Below, in pieces: positions 53,611-62,507 of a DNA stretch of 64,000 bases (positions are counted from its first letter, which is position 1; every line of letters begins with the position of its first letter). Made by a program: the position numbers and the translations under genes. The notes under the pieces were generated by a model that made no database searches, was not told the origin of the DNA, and saw only the letters and a program-made list of their open reading frames with translations. The stretch is taken from positions 172,563 through 236,562 of the forward strand of contig CCNB01000004.1 in the NCBI GenBank assembly GCA_000824785.1, given 5' to 3'. This DNA comes from Mesorhizobium plurifarium (GTDB lineage Bacteria > Pseudomonadota > Alphaproteobacteria > Rhizobiales > Rhizobiaceae).

Positions 53611-55173
53611 TCAGGGCTGCAGCTTCGCGCCCGCCCCGCCATTGTTGCCGCCGTCCGAATCGTCCGTTCCGTTCGCGCCGTCATCACTCGAGCTGTCATC
53701 CTGGCCCGAATTGTCGTCTTGGACTTCATCCGGCCCCTTCAGCATGGCGCCGTTGACCGCGACGGACCCATCGGCCTTGGTGTTGATCACCCACTCCAGA
53801 CGGCCGTCCGGCAGCGTCCTGCCGAAGCCCTTGACCGCCAGGGCAAAGGGGAAGGCCTGCGCCATTTGCTCATCGCTTTTGGCGCCTTCCTTCAAGGCAT
53901 CGACGATCTTGTCGTAGCCGGCCACATCCACTGTCACGGTCGCATCCGGTTTCTCGCCGCCCGGGAACGTCATCTCGCCCTCCATGGCGACTTCAATGTC
54001 GCCACTCTTTACCGTGCTGTGCCCTATGACGACCTTCGGATTCTTGGCTTTGAAATCGGCGACCAGAGCCTTGCCGAATTCCTCTGACAGCGGCGGATTT
54101 TTATTGAGATCAAAAGCTTCGATCGCTTTCTTCGCCATCGTATCGAGGTCGATGTTGGCGCCGCCGAAGTTGAGGTCGATATCGGTCGGCACCAATGGGG
54201 CGGTCCAGGCCGGCAACAATTGCCGCGGGATCGTCAGACCGGAGGCCTTGATCCCATAATTGATCTTGCCGCTCTGAGAGACGCCGTCCATGCCGCTAGC
54301 CATGTTCAACTGCTTCGCGCCCCACTTACCGACTGGGCTCTCCATCGCGAAATCTTTGAAGGCGTACGTTCCGTCGATTCTTTCCCAGACGGGCAGCGCA
54401 GCAAGGAGACGCGACTTAAGCTCGGCCTGATTTGCCTTCAATTTGGCTTCGTCTTCATTAGCAACGGCAAAAGCAAGCAGGTCCATCAGCGGCTTCGTCC
54501 GAACACCCTTACCGTTTGCATTCACCGAAAGTTCCGGCGCATTGAGAGTGACCGGGAAATTCAATCCTCGCTCGGGATCGTTGATTTTGACGACTTCGGC
54601 GAAGTTCAAGATCTTTTCAGCCAGAGTAAAATCGATGCCGCCGCTCGCCGATTTTGTCGAAGTGATTGTGGCGGTGCCCGCACCTGCGGAGACATCCGCC
54701 TCCTGCTTCGGCTCCCGGGTCTTCATCGTCATGGCGTCCATCGACCCCGTAGCGCTCACGAAGGCCGCCAGGCTGGGGTCGTAGATCCCGGCGAACTTGT
54801 TGTTCGACACGGAAAAATCCATGTGTTGCGGCCCTTCAGGGCCCTTGAAATCGAGTGAGCCATTCAAAGACGTGTCCGCCGACACGTCCCACTGCCCGTC
54901 CTGGCGTGGCTTGACCCGCATGTCGTAGGGCGTGACGTCGAACTTGAAGGAGTCCTGTTTCGCCAGCAAAGCGACGAGCGGCTTGAAATCGAAGGCGAGT
55001 TTGTACGCATCGCCGTCGGCGGTGATCTTCAAGAGCCCGATATCGAAACCCTGCCTGCCGAAATAATGCGCCAGATCATCGGTAAGCTTTTTCGCGCCTT
55101 GATCGTCGACGGTCTGGGCAAGAGCTGGCGCGCTGAGCGCAAGGGCAAAGGCAAGTGGCAAAATACGCTTCAC
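53611..55173 (-). CDS. Exported protein of unknown function
   Basis: The product is 520 residues. A signal peptide (MKRILPLAFALALSAPALA) precedes a large beta-rich domain with repeated DFKP, SVSNNKFAGIYDP and VTLNAPELSVNANG elements. Its tail is acidic and of low complexity (DDNSGQDDSSSDDGANGTDD). It resembles conserved periplasmic proteins of Rhizobiales, but I do not assign a named family. The 54361-54600 stretch looks lower in G+C than its neighbours. It converges with the HAD gene, 9 bp apart. Confidence 0.75.
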   Translation of the reverse strand: MKRILPLAFALALSAPALAQTVDDQGAKKLTDDLAHYFGRQGFDIGLLKITADGDAYKLAFDFKPLVALLAKQDSFKFDVTPYDMRVKPRQDGQWDVSADTSLNGSLDFKGPEGPQHMDFSVSNNKFAGIYDPSLAAFVSATGSMDAMTMKTREPKQEADVSAGAGTATITSTKSASGGIDFTLAEKILNFAEVVKINDPERGLNFPVTLNAPELSVNANGKGVRTKPLMDLLAFAVANEDEAKLKANQAELKSRLLAALPVWERIDGTYAFKDFAMESPVGKWGAKQLNMASGMDGVSQSGKINYGIKASGLTIPRQLLPAWTAPLVPTDIDLNFGGANIDLDTMAKKAIEAFDLNKNPPLSEEFGKALVADFKAKNPKVVIGHSTVKSGDIEVAMEGEMTFPGGEKPDATVTVDVAGYDKIVDALKEGAKSDEQMAQAFPFALAVKGFGRTLPDGRLEWVINTKADGSVAVNGAMLKGPDEVQDDNSGQDDSSSDDGANGTDDSDGGNNGGAGAKLQP

Positions 55174-55271
55174 GTTGGTTCTCCGTTATCCCGGAAGAAT
55201 GATTTGCGCTTCTGGTAGGCAAGAAGCGTTACAGCCGCAAGACGCCGACTGTAGGGCAAAAGCGCAGCTGG

Positions 55272-55847
55272 CTAAAGCACCAGCCGCATCAGCGGCCGGC
55301 CGGGTTTGCGTTCCACAAGCCTTTCGAAGCCGGCCTTCTCGAACACCCGCGACGAGCCGACGAAAAGCCCGATCGAACGCGAATCGCGCGACAGGTCGAT
55401 CGGGCAGGCTTCGAGCAGCCTGGCGCCGTTCTCGCGGGCGAAGGCGATGCCACCCTCGACGAGACGATGCGTAATGCCGCGGCCCCTGGCCTTGACGCGA
55501 ATGAAGAAGCACGAGATCGCCCAGACGTCCGGGTCGTCGGCATCGGCAGGATCGACCGGCGCCGAGCCCCTGCCTTGATTGTTCCACTCGGGCACGTCGG
55601 CGCGCGGACCGACCTGCATCCAGCCGACAGCCTTGCCGTCTTCGATGGCCAAAAGGCCCGGCGGCGGGCCTGCCTCGATGCGCGCCTTGATAAGGTCCTT
55701 GTTGCGCTCCTTGTCGCTGGCGCGGCGCTCCGCCGGCGCCAGCCGGAAATGCGTGCACCAGCAGCCGTAGCAGGCGCCTTGCTTGCCGAAGAGGTCTTCG
55801 AAATCGGGCCAGAGCTCGGGGGTCAGCGGTGCTATGGTCGTGCTCAT
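55272..55847 (-). CDS. GNAT-family N-acetyltransferase
   Basis: The product is 191 residues from ATG 55847 with GGGGAGA upstream. The CoA-binding segment is [31 protein letters not shown]. The N-terminal part has [16 protein letters not shown], a Cys-rich loop typical of a GNAT subgroup of Rhizobiales. Acceptor is unknown. It is divergent from dinB. Confidence 0.85.
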   Translation of the reverse strand: MSTTIAPLTPELWPDFEDLFGKQGACYGCWCTHFRLAPAERRASDKERNKDLIKARIEAGPPPGLLAIEDGKAVGWMQVGPRADVPEWNNQGRGSAPVDPADADDPDVWAISCFFIRVKARGRGITHRLVEGGIAFARENGARLLEACPIDLSRDSRSIGLFVGSSRVFEKAGFERLVERKPGRPLMRLVL

Positions 55848-55903
55848 GCGTTCTCCCCAGGCCAAGCTTGTTGCCAGCCTTGCGCTGTCGTACCATTGCG
55901 TTT

Positions 55904-55918
55904 GTTCTCTTTATGTTC
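55904..55918 (+). promoter_or_regulatory. LexA box upstream of dinB
   Basis: GTTCTCTTTATGTTC is an exact match to the alphaproteobacterial LexA operator GTTC-N7-GTTC. Its last base is 6 bp before the ATG at 55925. This argues that dinB is part of the SOS regulon and that the in-frame ATG at 55913 is not the start. Confidence 0.8.
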
Positions 55919-55924
55919 GCAGCG

Positions 55925-57241
55925 ATGGCGGCTCCTGTCAACAATCCCGAACACGGTTTTTGCCGTGACTGCCTGGCGCTCCAGCGCTCGCAGACGCGGC
56001 GCTGCGATCGCTGCGGCAGCCCGCGCCTTGTCCGTCATCCCGAGCTCTACCGGCTCAAGATCGCCCATATCGATTGCGACGCCTTCTACGCGGCGATCGA
56101 AAAGCGCGACAATCCGGCGCTGAAGGACAGGCCGGTCATCGTCGGCGGCGGCCGGCGCGGCGTCGTCTCCACCGCTTGCTACATCGCCCGCATCCAGGGC
56201 GTTCGCTCGGCCATGCCGATGTTCAAGGCGCTCGAACTGTGCCCCGAAGCGGTGGTGATCCCGCCCAATATGGAAAAATATGTCGGCGTCGGGCGCGAGG
56301 TCCGCGCGTTGATGCAGGCGTTGACGCCGCAGGTCGAGCCGCTGTCGATCGACGAGGCCTTTCTCGACCTCGCCGGCACCGAGCGGCTGCACGGCATGCC
56401 GCCGGCGCTGGTGCTGGCGCGCTTCGCGCAGACGGTGGAAAAGGAGCTCGGCATCACCGTTTCGGCCGGCCTCACCTACTGCAAGTTCCTGGCCAAGATC
56501 GCCTCGGATTTCCGCAAGCCGCGCGGCTTTTCGGTGATCGGCGAAGCCGAGGCGCCAAGCTTCCTCGCCGCGCAGCCGGTGACGATGATCTGGGGCGTCG
56601 GGAAGGCGCTGGCCGCGACGCTGGAGCGCGACGGCATCCGCATGATCGCGCAATTGCAGCGCATGGAGCGCGGCGACCTGATGCGCCGCTATGGCGTGAT
56701 GGGCGACCGGCTTTATCGGTTGTCGCGCGGCGAGGACGATCGCCCGGTCGATCCCGACGGCGATGCCAAGAGCGTCTCGGCCGAAACCACCTTCGACACC
56801 GACATCGCCGCCCTGGCGGAACTGGTGCCGGTGCTGCGCGGGCTCTCCGAAAAGGTCTCGGCGCGGCTGAAGAAATCCGGCATTGCCGGACGCACGGTGG
56901 TGCTGAAGTTGAAGACGCAGGATTTCAGGACCCGCACCCGCAACCGCCAGCTCGGCGATCCGACCCGGCTGGCCGACCGCATTTTCCAGACCGGGCTCGA
57001 CCTGTTGCGCCGCGAGACCGACGGCACCAAATTCCGCCTGCTCGGCATCGGCGTCAGCGACCTCTCCGACGACGAAAAGGCCGATCCGCCCGATCTGGTC
57101 GACGTGCAGTCGCGCAAGCGCGCGCTGGCTGAGGGCGCAATGGACACGTTGCGCGACAAGTTCGGCAGGAAAGCCGTCGAGACCGGCTATACGTTCGGCA
57201 AGGGCCGCGCCGCCAATCCGCCCGAGCCGATTGAAGAGTGA
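55925..57241 (+). CDS. dinB: DNA polymerase IV with an N-terminal zinc-ribbon-like extension
   Basis: The product is about 438 residues from ATG 55925. The first 45 residues carry two Cys pairs ([25 protein letters not shown]), a zinc-ribbon pattern not found in E. coli Pol IV. The Y-family polymerase follows: [51 protein letters not shown] and, late, the little-finger domain. It carries out error-prone lesion bypass. The LexA box ends 6 bp before the start codon. Confidence 0.94.
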   Translation: MAAPVNNPEHGFCRDCLALQRSQTRRCDRCGSPRLVRHPELYRLKIAHIDCDAFYAAIEKRDNPALKDRPVIVGGGRRGVVSTACYIARIQGVRSAMPMFKALELCPEAVVIPPNMEKYVGVGREVRALMQALTPQVEPLSIDEAFLDLAGTERLHGMPPALVLARFAQTVEKELGITVSAGLTYCKFLAKIASDFRKPRGFSVIGEAEAPSFLAAQPVTMIWGVGKALAATLERDGIRMIAQLQRMERGDLMRRYGVMGDRLYRLSRGEDDRPVDPDGDAKSVSAETTFDTDIAALAELVPVLRGLSEKVSARLKKSGIAGRTVVLKLKTQDFRTRTRNRQLGDPTRLADRIFQTGLDLLRRETDGTKFRLLGIGVSDLSDDEKADPPDLVDVQSRKRALAEGAMDTLRDKFGRKAVETGYTFGKGRAANPPEPIEE

Positions 57242-57245
57242 ACCA

Positions 57246-57749
57246 TCAGCTGCGCTTCAGATCGATCCGGCTCGTCACCACCATCTTGCCGGTCGCCGGA
57301 TCCATGTCGGTCACCGTCATGCGCATGTTGTCCGGCCCGACCTTCTCGACAGTCAGTTCCGCGTCGCGGTCGCCATTGACGATTTTCGCCCAATGGATGT
57401 CGAGATTGACCGCGTCGCCCTCGCGGCTTCCGCTCAGCCCCGCGGGCCCGCTGCGCGAGCCGATATAGGTGCCGGTATAGCGCGCCCCGCTGACCTTCAG
57501 GTCGGCGCGGATTTCGCGCGACATGATCAGCAGCGCGCGGCAGGTGCCATCAAGCGACAGCGAATTCGCCGTCGCGTCCGAGGTGAAGGTGCAATTGATG
57601 TTCATCACCGGCATGTTGGTTCTTATCCTGACCGTTCCCTTGCCGGAGAACTTTCCCTGCAGCGAACGCAGAAAGGCCGCCTCGTCGGCATGCGCGCCCG
57701 TCGCGCACAAAAGGCAGGCGGCGGCCAGCAAGGCGGCAGTCGATTTCAT
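57246..57749 (-). CDS. Exported protein of unknown function
   Basis: The product is 167 residues from ATG 57749. A signal peptide (MKSTAALLAAACLLCATGAHA) precedes DEAAFLRSLQGKFSGKGTVRIRT and a beta-rich domain with two Cys in the middle (MNINCTF, LDGTCRA), likely disulfide-bonded. It is a conserved type of small Rhizobiales periplasmic protein but I recognise no named family. Its stop is 4 bp from the dinB stop, tail to tail. Confidence 0.75.
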   Translation of the reverse strand: MKSTAALLAAACLLCATGAHADEAAFLRSLQGKFSGKGTVRIRTNMPVMNINCTFTSDATANSLSLDGTCRALLIMSREIRADLKVSGARYTGTYIGSRSGPAGLSGSREGDAVNLDIHWAKIVNGDRDAELTVEKVGPDNMRMTVTDMDPATGKMVVTSRIDLKRS

Positions 57750-57781
57750 CAAGGCGTTCCCCTCTCGCGATCGCTGGTAAT

Positions 57782-57811
57782 GATTCCAGGAAAAGTATGA
57801 CACGGTTTCGA
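57782..57811 (+). repeat. Degenerate family A repeat (left half)
   Basis: GATTCCAGGAAAAGTATGACACGG matches the left arm and centre of family A; the right arm has decayed. Confidence 0.5.
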
Positions 57812-57976
57812 CCGGCACCTTCCGAAGGAAGGCGGAAGCGTGAATTTAACGGGCGCCGCGGCCGCAAGGTTCCGCCGTCGCCATGACGGTTTTTTGACAC
57901 CCCTGTTCGCTGGCCCAGTGGAATGACGCCACTAACGGTTGCGGCTCAAGTCCAAGCTTGCGACATAGGCGCCCAA

Positions 57977-58864
57977 ATGGCGCCCGCTCCCTCGATCCCA
58001 AAAGCCGCATTCTGGATGGCTCTGTCAATCGCCTCGATGTTGGCGATGTCGGTTGCCGGCCGCGAGACGACGGCCGAACTCAACGTCTTCCAGGTCCTGG
58101 AGCTGCGCTCGGTGATCGGTTTCTTCATCCTTTTGCCGCTGGTGATGATGAGCGGCGGCTTTGCGGCGATGCGCACCCAGCGCCCGTTCGCCCATATCGC
58201 CCGCAACATCATCCACTACACCGGACAGGCCGCCTGGCTCTATGCGCTCACCCTCATTCCGCTCGCCGTGCTGATCTCGATCGAGTTCACCACGCCGATC
58301 TGGACGGCGATATTCGCGGTCAGCTTTCTGGGGGAAAGGCTTTCGCGTTCGAAGCTGACGGCGATCGTGCTTGGCCTGATCGGCGTGGTCGTCATCGTGC
58401 GGCCCAGCGCCGGTTCGATGGATCCCGGCCACCTCGTCGTCCTGGGCGCCGCGGTCTGCTTCGGCATCTCCATGGTGCTGGTCAAGTCGATGACCAAGAC
58501 CGAAAGCGTGGTGCGCATCATCTTCTGGATGCTGATCATCCAGTCGGTGGTCGGCCTCATCCCGGCTCTCTACAGCTGGCACACCCCCTCGCCCGGCCTC
58601 TGGCCGTGGATCTTCGTCATCGCCTTCACCGGCATGTCCTCGCATTTCTGCCTGGCCCGTGCGCTGACCCACGCCGACGCCACCATCATCTCGCCGATGG
58701 ATTTCCTGCGCGTGCCGCTGACGGCGCTGGTCGGCTGGCTGCTCTATCATGAACAGATCGACGTCTTCACTGCCGGCGGCGCGGCCCTGATTCTCGCCGG
58801 CAACCTGCTCAACCTGCAGAAGAAGACGCCGCGGGTTGCCGAAGCCGAGGCAGCAACGCCCTGA
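57977..58864 (+). CDS. EamA/DMT-family transporter
   Basis: The product is 295 residues from ATG 57977; an ATG at 57923 is in frame and could add 18 residues. It has ten membrane helices in two EamA halves, with ELRSVIGFFILLPLVM in the first and SPMDFLRVPLTALVGWLLYHEQIDVF in the second. It is a drug/metabolite transporter; substrate unknown. It ends 1 bp before the dnaE stop codon (converging). Confidence 0.9.
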   Translation: MAPAPSIPKAAFWMALSIASMLAMSVAGRETTAELNVFQVLELRSVIGFFILLPLVMMSGGFAAMRTQRPFAHIARNIIHYTGQAAWLYALTLIPLAVLISIEFTTPIWTAIFAVSFLGERLSRSKLTAIVLGLIGVVVIVRPSAGSMDPGHLVVLGAAVCFGISMVLVKSMTKTESVVRIIFWMLIIQSVVGLIPALYSWHTPSPGLWPWIFVIAFTGMSSHFCLARALTHADATIISPMDFLRVPLTALVGWLLYHEQIDVFTAGGAALILAGNLLNLQKKTPRVAEAEAATP

Positions 58865-58865
58865 G

Positions 58866-61800
58866 CTAAACCAGCTCTACTTCGACGACACCTTGCACCG
58901 CGCGCATGGCAGATGCGATTTGTGGCGAAATACGATAGCGACCTAGATCGATCTCGACCTCGCCCTCTGCACCCTTAAGCACGATGATGCTAACCTGACT
59001 GTCACCGCGCTGTTTGAGCTGTGATTGAATAGTCGGTGATGGGCGATCATCTCTAACAAAGATGCGTAATGCTTTCTGGATCCGACTGGCTTCATCATCC
59101 AGTGATTGCACTGCATTAATGCGCAGATTGATGCCTTCGGGCCTATCCTCCGCGGAAACCATGATGACCACCGAGTTGCCGGGCTCCAGCATATCGCGAA
59201 ATTGCGCCAAGCCTTCGGAAAACAGAACAGCCTCATACTGGCCTGTTGTATCGGAAAACTGCACTACCCCCATTTTATTGCCCGTTCGGGTCTTGCGCTC
59301 CTGCTTGGAAGTGACCGTCCCGGCGAGCCGCCCATTGGTTGCTCCGCGTTTAACGGCGGCCGAGAATTCAGCCCAGTTCTGCACCCGCATCTTCTGCAGC
59401 GCGGCCTTGTACTCATCCAGCGGATGCGCCGAGAGGTAGAAGCCCACCACCTGGAACTCGCGGTGCAACCGGTCCGCGGCAAGCCACGGATCGGTCGCGG
59501 GCAGATTGAGCGCCTGCGACTGACTCCCAAGCGAGGCGCCGAAAATGTCGGCCTGGCCGGAAATGGCGTTCTGCTGCGCCAGCGAGGCGAGCCCCATCAT
59601 GCGCTCGACGCCGGCCATCATCTGGGCGCGGTCGTGCCCGAAGCAATCCAGCGCGCCGGCCATGATCAGGCTTTCGAAGACGCGCTTTCCGACGATCTTC
59701 GGATCGACGCGCTCGCAGAAATCGGCAAGGTTCTTGAACGGCTTCTCGCCGCGCACAGCGACGATATGCTCGACCGCCGCGTCGCCGACGCCTTTCAGCG
59801 CCGCCAGCGAGTAGAAAATCTTGTTCTCGCCGACCTCGAAGGGACGAAAGCTGGTCATAACCGACGGCGCCACCACCTCGATGCCGAGACGCATGGCGTC
59901 CTGGCGGAAGTCGGCCAGCTTGTCGGTGTTGCTCATGTCGAGCGTCATCGACGCCGCCAGGAACTCGACCGGGTAGTGCGCCTTGAGATAGGCGGTCTGG
60001 TAGGAAACGACGGCGTAGGCAGCCGCGTGCGACTTGTTGAAGCCGTAGTCGGCGAACTTGGCCAGAAGATCGAAGATGAAGTCGGCCTGCGGCTTGGAGA
60101 CTCCGCGCTCGACCGCGCCGGAAACAAAGCGCTCGCGCTGCTTGTCCATCTCGGCGCGGATCTTCTTGCCCATGGCGCGGCGCAACAGGTCGGCTTCGCC
60201 GAGCGAGTAGCCGGAAAGCTCCTGCGCGATCTGCATCACCTGTTCCTGGTAGACGATGACGCCTTGCGTCTCCTTCACCAGATGGTCGATCTTGGGATGG
60301 ATCGAGGCCATCTCCTCCTCGCCATGCTTTCTGGCGTTGTAGGTCGGGATGTTCTCCATCGGGCCGGGACGGTAGAGCGCCACCAGCGCGATGATGTCCT
60401 CGATGCAGTCCGGACGCATGCCGATCAGCGCCTTGCGCATGCCGGCACTTTCAACCTGGAACACGCCGACCACTTCACCGCGCGACAGCATGGCGTAGGT
60501 GTCCTTGTCGTCGAGCGGGATCGTGGCGAGATCGATGTCGACGCCACGACGGCGGATGAGCTTCACCGCCGTTTCCAGCACAGTCAGCGTCTTCAGGCCA
60601 AGGAAGTCGAACTTCACCAGCCCCGCCTGCTCGACATATTTCATGTTGAACTGGGTGACCGGCATGTCCGAGCGCGGATCGCGGTACATCGGCACCAGCT
60701 CGGACAACGGCCGGTCGCCGATGACGATGCCGGCGGCGTGCGTCGAGGCGTGGCGGTAGAGGCCTTCGAGCTTCTGCGCCGTGTCGAGCAGGGTCTGGAC
60801 GATCGGCTCCTTCTCCGCCTCCTCGGCAAAGCGCGGTTCGTTGGCGATGGCGTCCGCGAGCTTGACCGGATTGGCCGGGTTCTGCGGCACCATCTTGGAG
60901 AGCTTGTCGACCTGGCCGTAGGGCATTTGCAACACGCGGCCGACGTCGCGCAGCACCGCGCGCGCCTGCAGCGTACCGAAGGTGATGATCTGGCCGACCT
61001 GGTCGCGCCCATATTTCTGCTGGACGTAGCGGATGACTTCCTCGCGACGGTCCTGGCAGAAGTCGATGTCGAAGTCCGGCATCGAGACGCGGTCCGGGTT
61101 GAGGAAGCGCTCGAACAGCAGCGAGAAGCGCAGCGGGTCGATATCGGTGATGGTGGTCGAATAGGCGACCAGCGAGCCGGCGCCCGAACCGCGCCCCGGC
61201 CCAACCGGGATGCCTTGCGATTTGGCCCATTTGATGAAGTCGGCGACGATCAGGAAGTAACCGGGGAACTTCATCTTCTCGATGATGCCGAGCTCGAATT
61301 CGAGCCGCTCGCGATATTGCTCGACGGTATAGCCCGGCGTCGGCCCATGCGCCGCAAGCCGCTTCTCCAGGCCCTCTCGCGCTTGCCGGGCAAGCTCTGC
61401 CGCCTCGGCTTTCTCGGCCGCGTCCTTGTCGGCGGCGTCGGCGCCGGTGAAGCGCGGCAGGATCGGGCTGCGGTTCTTCGGATAGTAGGAACAGCGCATG
61501 GCGATCTCGACCGTGTTGTCGATCGCTTCCGGCAGATCGGAGAACAGTCGAGCCATGTCCGCCTGGCTGCGCAGGAAATTGTCCGGTGAAAGCCGCCGGC
61601 GATTGTCCGCGGCCACCACCGAGCCTTCGGCGATCGCAATCAGCGCGTCATGCGCTTCATAGTCCTCGCGCTTGGAGAAGAACGCCTCGTTGGTGGCGAC
61701 CAGCGGCAGGTCGTGCGTGTAGGCCAGGTCGACCGTCGACTTTTCGACCATCCGGTCGTAGCCGGCGACGCGTTCCAATTCGACATAGAGACGATCGCCG

Positions 61801-62387
61801 AACAGGCCCTTGAGGAACAGCAGCCGCTGTTCGGCGAGGTCGCGCCTGTCCGCTTTGAGCGCGCTGCCGATCGGGCCGCGCGGGCCGCCGGTCAGGCAAA
61901 TCAGCCCGTCGCACCGGCCTTCCAGCATGGCGCTGGTAAGGTGCACCGGCTCTCCGGGCGGCGTCTCGAGATAAACCTTGCTGATCAGCCGCACGAGATT
62001 GGCATAGCCAGCCTCGCTGGCGGCGATCAGCACGACCGGCGACATGTCCGGCCCAAGTCGGCGGCGGTCGCGCTGGCCGTCGGTCGCCTCGCCGGAAAAG
62101 GCGAGATCGATCTGGCAGCCGATGATCGGCTGGATGCCGTCCTTGACCGCCTTCTGCGCGAATTCGAGCGCGCCGAACAGGTTGTTGGTGTCGGTGACCG
62201 CGATCGCCGGCGCCTCGTCCTTCACGGCATGGCCGACGATCGCGCCAAGCTGCAGCGCGCCTTCGAGCAGCGAATAGGCCGAGTGCACGCGCAGATGGAT
62301 GAAGGTGCGTGCCGGCGCTTCCGGCCGCGCGGCCTTCACGGCTGCTTCGCGCTGCAACGGGTCGCGTGGAAGTCGTTCATCCGCCAT
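58866..62387 (-). CDS. dnaE: DNA polymerase III alpha subunit
   Basis: The product is 1173 residues, full length for DnaE1. The N-terminal PHP domain has HLRVHSAYSLLEGALQ. The palm shows MPDFDIDFCQDRREEVIRYV (about 437) and GRGSGAGSLVAY. The later part has HhH and OB-fold regions. It is the replicative polymerase. The last 415 bp (58866-59280, residues about 1035-1173) have about 52% G+C by hand count against 66% in the next 240 bp. Confidence 0.96.
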   Translation of the reverse strand: MADERLPRDPLQREAAVKAARPEAPARTFIHLRVHSAYSLLEGALQLGAIVGHAVKDEAPAIAVTDTNNLFGALEFAQKAVKDGIQPIIGCQIDLAFSGEATDGQRDRRRLGPDMSPVVLIAASEAGYANLVRLISKVYLETPPGEPVHLTSAMLEGRCDGLICLTGGPRGPIGSALKADRRDLAEQRLLFLKGLFGDRLYVELERVAGYDRMVEKSTVDLAYTHDLPLVATNEAFFSKREDYEAHDALIAIAEGSVVAADNRRRLSPDNFLRSQADMARLFSDLPEAIDNTVEIAMRCSYYPKNRSPILPRFTGADAADKDAAEKAEAAELARQAREGLEKRLAAHGPTPGYTVEQYRERLEFELGIIEKMKFPGYFLIVADFIKWAKSQGIPVGPGRGSGAGSLVAYSTTITDIDPLRFSLLFERFLNPDRVSMPDFDIDFCQDRREEVIRYVQQKYGRDQVGQIITFGTLQARAVLRDVGRVLQMPYGQVDKLSKMVPQNPANPVKLADAIANEPRFAEEAEKEPIVQTLLDTAQKLEGLYRHASTHAAGIVIGDRPLSELVPMYRDPRSDMPVTQFNMKYVEQAGLVKFDFLGLKTLTVLETAVKLIRRRGVDIDLATIPLDDKDTYAMLSRGEVVGVFQVESAGMRKALIGMRPDCIEDIIALVALYRPGPMENIPTYNARKHGEEEMASIHPKIDHLVKETQGVIVYQEQVMQIAQELSGYSLGEADLLRRAMGKKIRAEMDKQRERFVSGAVERGVSKPQADFIFDLLAKFADYGFNKSHAAAYAVVSYQTAYLKAHYPVEFLAASMTLDMSNTDKLADFRQDAMRLGIEVVAPSVMTSFRPFEVGENKIFYSLAALKGVGDAAVEHIVAVRGEKPFKNLADFCERVDPKIVGKRVFESLIMAGALDCFGHDRAQMMAGVERMMGLASLAQQNAISGQADIFGASLGSQSQALNLPATDPWLAADRLHREFQVVGFYLSAHPLDEYKAALQKMRVQNWAEFSAAVKRGATNGRLAGTVTSKQERKTRTGNKMGVVQFSDTTGQYEAVLFSEGLAQFRDMLEPGNSVVIMVSAEDRPEGINLRINAVQSLDDEASRIQKALRIFVRDDRPSPTIQSQLKQRGDSQVSIIVLKGAEGEVEIDLGRYRISPQIASAMRAVQGVVEVELV

Positions 62388-62507
62388 GTTTTTTCGCGCT
62401 GTCCCAAAGACTCAAAATCCATGCAGATGTATTGTCCCGGACGGGGCCATGCCAGTCCAGCACAAAAGACCCGCAGGCACAGGCTTGCGACCCGGTACCG
62501 CCTCTTC

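Noticed and set aside
59106..61589. 827-codon open frame antisense to dnaE
   Set aside because: High-GC genes commonly leave long antisense frames. The dnaE motifs are on the other strand and this frame has no recognisable domain.
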